49,526 bases of DNA from Bradyrhizobium altum. GTDB lineage: Bacteria > Pseudomonadota > Alphaproteobacteria > Rhizobiales > Xanthobacteraceae. A program made the translations under genes and the position numbers. The notes below the pieces were generated by a model. The model was given only the letters and a program-made list of their open reading frames with translations, made no database searches and was not told where the DNA came from. Of the stretch, positions 47,701 through 49,526 are shown one piece after another (positions within the stretch are counted from its first letter, which is position 1; each line of letters starts with the position of its first letter). The stretch lies in NCBI RefSeq assembly GCF_020889705.1, contig NZ_JACMYP010000032.1:1-49526 (forward strand). The letters run 5' to 3'.

Positions 47701-47886
47701 GTGCTGTCGACCGGCTCGGGCTCGGAGATGCGCCAGGCGGTCGGTGTCGCCGTGTTCTTCGGCATGCTCGGCGTCACCCTGTTCGGCCTCGTCTTCACGC
47801 CGATCTTCTACATGGTGGTGCGCAACCTCGCGGAAGGAAAGAACGAGGGCAAGCCGAAGGAACCCGCAGCGAACGTGGCGGGGTAG
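44713..47886 (+). CDS. RND multidrug efflux transporter (AcrB/MexF type)
   Basis: A 1057-residue inner-membrane proton-driven pump of the HAE1 family. N-terminal ILAMVLSIVLLIVGAIAYPT begins the first membrane helix. VGIVVDDAIVVVENVERHLE has the paired Asp of the proton relay, and GLAAKNAILIVEFARDIELE has the matching Lys. Two large periplasmic loops and about twelve helices match the family length. It starts at an ATG overlapping the adaptor stop (ATGA). No outer-membrane channel or regulator gene is present in the window, so it must use a TolC-like partner encoded elsewhere. Confidence 0.94.
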   Translation: MNLGRLSINQPILAMVLSIVLLIVGAIAYPTLPVSEYPQVVPPTVVVTTQYPGASAQTVSDTVAAPIEQEINGVEDMLYLYSQATSNGQLTITATFKLGTDLDKAQVLVQNRVAIAQPRLPEEVQRNGVTTRKNSPDILMVVFMLSPDDTFDQLYISNYALLQVRDQLLRLDGVGDIQMFGARDYSMRLWLDPDRIANLGLTSGEVLAAIRAQNLQIAGGQIAEPPIADRAFQPNLVFTGRLKDIRQFEDIVVKAGSDGRTVRLRDVARVELGALSYATNSFLLRKSAVALLVTQRPGSNALATAKSISDTMERMKASFPKGLDYNIGYNPTEFIAQSVHELIKTIYEAMALVVIVVLVFLQGWRPAIIPIIAIPVSLVGTFAVMAALGFSINNLTLFGLVLAVGIVVDDAIVVVENVERHLEHGMSRRDAALKTMEEVGGALVSIALVLCAVFVPTAFLGGISGQFFQQFAVTIAVATAISCFCSLTLSPALASQILVPHAEKRPPARWNIIARGWDSFTGLFNRVFDRLAHGYAAVADFVIRHTVVMVVIYLALIGSAGWLLATTSQGFIPAQDRGYVIISAQLPGAASLARTTAVVREIERIALDTPGIVRVAAFAGFSGATRTQAGNAAALFPVFDEPEARLKKGLTATAITADLRKRLSVIQGAFIIVIPPPAVPGIGTGGGFTIRVQDRQGRGPELLASATDELVLAARKSPSLTSVFSPYSANTPQLFVDIDRVKAQKLGVPIANITDTIETYFGSTYVNDFNLFGRTYHVTAQADLPFRKETTDLSRLRTRNGAGDMVMLGSVVDFKDISGPDRVARYNLYSASELQGEPAPGVSSTTALNTIKKLADETLPSGFSFEWTDLSYQQVNGANAGLYVFPICVLFVYLVLAAQYGSWTLPFAVILIVPMCLFAATIGVRIMGQDVNILTQIGFVVLVGLAAKNAILIVEFARDIELEGRPRLEAVIEACRLRLRPILMTSFAFILGVLPLVLSTGSGSEMRQAVGVAVFFGMLGVTLFGLVFTPIFYMVVRNLAEGKNEGKPKEPAANVAG

Positions 47887-47926
47887 CGGGCGGCATTCGG
47901 CGTACCGCGGCAGCAAGTCCTTCCCC

Positions 47927-48050
47927 GTCATCGCTGAGGTGCGAGCCCTTGCGAGCCTCGAAGGATGCACGGCCACCAGCCGGGCCGTCGACCCTTCGAG
48001 GCTCGCCCAGCGGCGCAATTGCGCCGCAAGGCTCGCACCTCAGGGTGACG
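47927..48050. repeat. REP-like palindromic element (family A)
   Basis: Begins GTCATCGCTGAGGTGCGAGC and ends GCACCTCAGGGTGACG, with inner arms CCTCGAAGGATG and ACCCTTCGAGG. An extra hairpin GGCGCAATTGCGCC sits near the 3' end. It lies between the RND pump and the binding-protein gene and may terminate the efflux transcript. Confidence 0.85.
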
Positions 48051-48182
48051 GAGCAGATATTGTGCGGACTTGCGTCGGCAGCCCATACTAACGGCTGAGC
48101 GGAAAGAGATGGGCAGGCGCGGGGTTATAAAATAATGTCGCGCCGATTTTTCCTGATGAGAGACTGCTGGGAGAGCACAAAA

Positions 48183-49373
48183 ATGAAGTCGGGATTTTTG
48201 GCTGCGGTCGCGGCTTGCAGCTTGATGCTTGCGGCGCCGGCGTCGGCACAAGGTGTCAAGATCGGCATCCTGAACGATCAGTCCGGCGTCTACGCCGACT
48301 ACGGCGGAAAGTATTCGCTCGAGGCGGCGCGGATGGCGGTCGAGGATTTCGGCGGCGAGGTGCTAGGCCAGAAGATCGAGATCGTCACCGCCGATCATCA
48401 GAACAAGCCGGATCTCGCGACCGCGATCGCGCGGCGCTGGTACGAGGTCGAGAACGTCGACATGATCACCGAGCTCACCACTTCGTCGGTCGCGCTCGCG
48501 GTGCAGGAGCTGTCCAAGGAAAAGAAGAAGATCGACATCGTGGTGGGTGCGGCGACCTCGCGCATTTCAGGCGACGCCTGCACGCCCTACAGCTTCCACT
48601 GGGCCTACGACACTCGCGCGCTGGCGGTCGGTACCGGCGGGGCGCTGACGGAAGCGGGCGGCGACACGTGGTTCTTTCTGACCGCCGACTACGCCTTCGG
48701 CTACGCGCTGGAAAAGGACACCAGCGACATCGTCGCCTCGAAGGGCGGCAAGGTGGTCGGCTCGGTCCGCGTGCCGCTCAACTCGTCGGACTTCTCGTCC
48801 TTCCTGCTGCAGGCGCAGAGCTCGAAGGCCAAGATCATCGGGCTTGCCAATGCCGGGCTCGACACCACCAACTCGATCAAGCAAGCAGCCGAGTTCGGCA
48901 TCGTCAGGGGCGGCCAGAAACTCGCCGGCCTGCTGATGACGCTGTCGGAGGTGCACGGTCTCGGGTTGGAGGCCGCCCAGGGTCTTGTCCTCACCGAAGG
49001 GTTCTACTGGGATCACGACGACGCCTCGCGCGCTTTCAGCGAGCGCTTCATCAAGCGCACCGGCCACATGCCGAGCATGATCCATGCCGGCACCTACTCG
49101 GCGACGCTGAGCTATTTGAAGGCGGTGAAGGCCGCCGGCACCAAGGACAGCGAAGCGGTCGCCGCTAAGCTGAAGGAGCTGCCGGTCGACGACGCCTTTG
49201 CCAAGGGCAAGGTGCTCGCCAACGGCCGCATGGTCCACGACCTCTATCTGTTCGAGGTCAAGAAGCCGTCGGAATCGAAGAAGCCGTGGGATTATTACAA
49301 GCAACTCGCCGTGGTGCCGGGCGACAAGGCGTTCTTCACCGCCAAGGACAGCGGTTGCCCGCTGACCAAGTGA
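48183..49373 (+). CDS. LivK-type ABC transporter substrate-binding protein (3)
   Basis: A 396-residue periplasmic binding protein (Peripla_BP_6). A Sec signal peptide covers residues 1-23 (MKSGFLAAVAACSLMLAAPA, then SAQ). The mature protein starts GVKIGILNDQSGVYADYGGK and has EVLGQKIEIVTADHQNKPDL. The start ATG at 48183 has GGGAGAG about 7 nt upstream; a reading from 48135 would add 16 residues in front of the signal peptide. It differs from the two LivK-like proteins earlier in the window (WAYDTRALAVGTGGALTEAG). No permease or ATPase gene follows within the remaining 150 bp, so transporter genes could lie beyond the edge. Confidence 0.9.
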   Translation: MKSGFLAAVAACSLMLAAPASAQGVKIGILNDQSGVYADYGGKYSLEAARMAVEDFGGEVLGQKIEIVTADHQNKPDLATAIARRWYEVENVDMITELTTSSVALAVQELSKEKKKIDIVVGAATSRISGDACTPYSFHWAYDTRALAVGTGGALTEAGGDTWFFLTADYAFGYALEKDTSDIVASKGGKVVGSVRVPLNSSDFSSFLLQAQSSKAKIIGLANAGLDTTNSIKQAAEFGIVRGGQKLAGLLMTLSEVHGLGLEAAQGLVLTEGFYWDHDDASRAFSERFIKRTGHMPSMIHAGTYSATLSYLKAVKAAGTKDSEAVAAKLKELPVDDAFAKGKVLANGRMVHDLYLFEVKKPSESKKPWDYYKQLAVVPGDKAFFTAKDSGCPLTK

Positions 49374-49414
49374 TGCGTGGCTGACGCATCACGCAGCTCG
49401 CGACACAACATCAT

Positions 49415-49526
49415 CGTCGTCCCTGCCTTGTGCGCAATTGCGCACTGGAGCAGGACCCATCACCACCGCACTTTGTTGTGAGATCGGGCTGGGGCCCCAG
49501 CCATCGCAAAACTCGACCCTGTGGTT
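49415..49526. repeat. REP-like palindromic element (family C), cut by window edge
   Basis: Begins CGTCGTCCCTGCCTTGTGCG, with the palindrome TGCGCAATTGCGCA and GGACCCATCACCACC. The right arm is not fully visible. It follows the last gene. Confidence 0.6.

Overview
The window is GC-rich (by eye about 65%), densely coded DNA with no rRNA, tRNA, insertion sequence, integrase, CRISPR array or replication origin that I can see. The gene families suggest a Bradyrhizobium/Rhodopseudomonas-like alphaproteobacterium: many acyl-CoA genes, several LivK-type binding proteins, a Gram-negative sortase with its VIT/VWA target, and many intergenic palindromic repeats of the kind common in that group. The taxonomic call is inference. 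It looks like ordinary chromosome with a few accessory-looking loci.

Layout. (1) 1-4660: the start of an NDP-forming acyl-CoA ligase, then a Gram-negative (GN-class) sortase and its VIT/VWA cell-surface target, with a divergent XRE-type regulator. (2) 4900-21236: a carboxylic-acid catabolic block. It holds two AMP-forming acyl-CoA ligases, three acyl-CoA dehydrogenases, a GST, an AraC-type regulator, two LivK-like periplasmic binding proteins, a beta-keto acid cleavage enzyme and both subunits of a biotin-dependent acyl-CoA carboxylase. It is arranged around two divergent promoter regions (7790-8004 and 14846-15060). Both regions carry the same inverted pair of 17-bp half-sites, so the block is probably one regulon, plausibly controlled by the AraC protein encoded between them. 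(3) 21414-26929: a complete dipeptide/oligopeptide ABC importer operon. (4) 27343-31950: a TauD-type dioxygenase, a DUF2270 membrane protein, an acyl-CoA ligase broken by a one-base deletion in its ATP-binding motif, and a maleylacetate-reductase-like iron alcohol dehydrogenase.

(5) 32561-42693: the most unusual part. A tight operon of three paralogous phage-tail-collar-type proteins and a GNAT acetyltransferase faces a small DUF6916-like gene. Upstream is a giant secreted-type protein of about 2485 residues: two cadherin-like domains, nine 98-residue Ig-like repeats, a beta-helix-like region and a C-terminal metzincin-type zinc motif (HELGHVLGLPD). The giant gene is interrupted by a one-base deletion inside repeat 6. 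(6) 43071-47886: a 27-codon Cys-Cys-containing short ORF upstream of an RND efflux adaptor/pump pair. (7) 48183-49373: a third LivK-type binding protein.

At least 14 palindromic REP-like elements of several families sit in the intergenic gaps. Two independent single-base deletions (near 30180 and 40366) are either real inactivating or phase-switching events or sequencing errors in GC-rich or repetitive DNA; the raw sequence cannot distinguish these.
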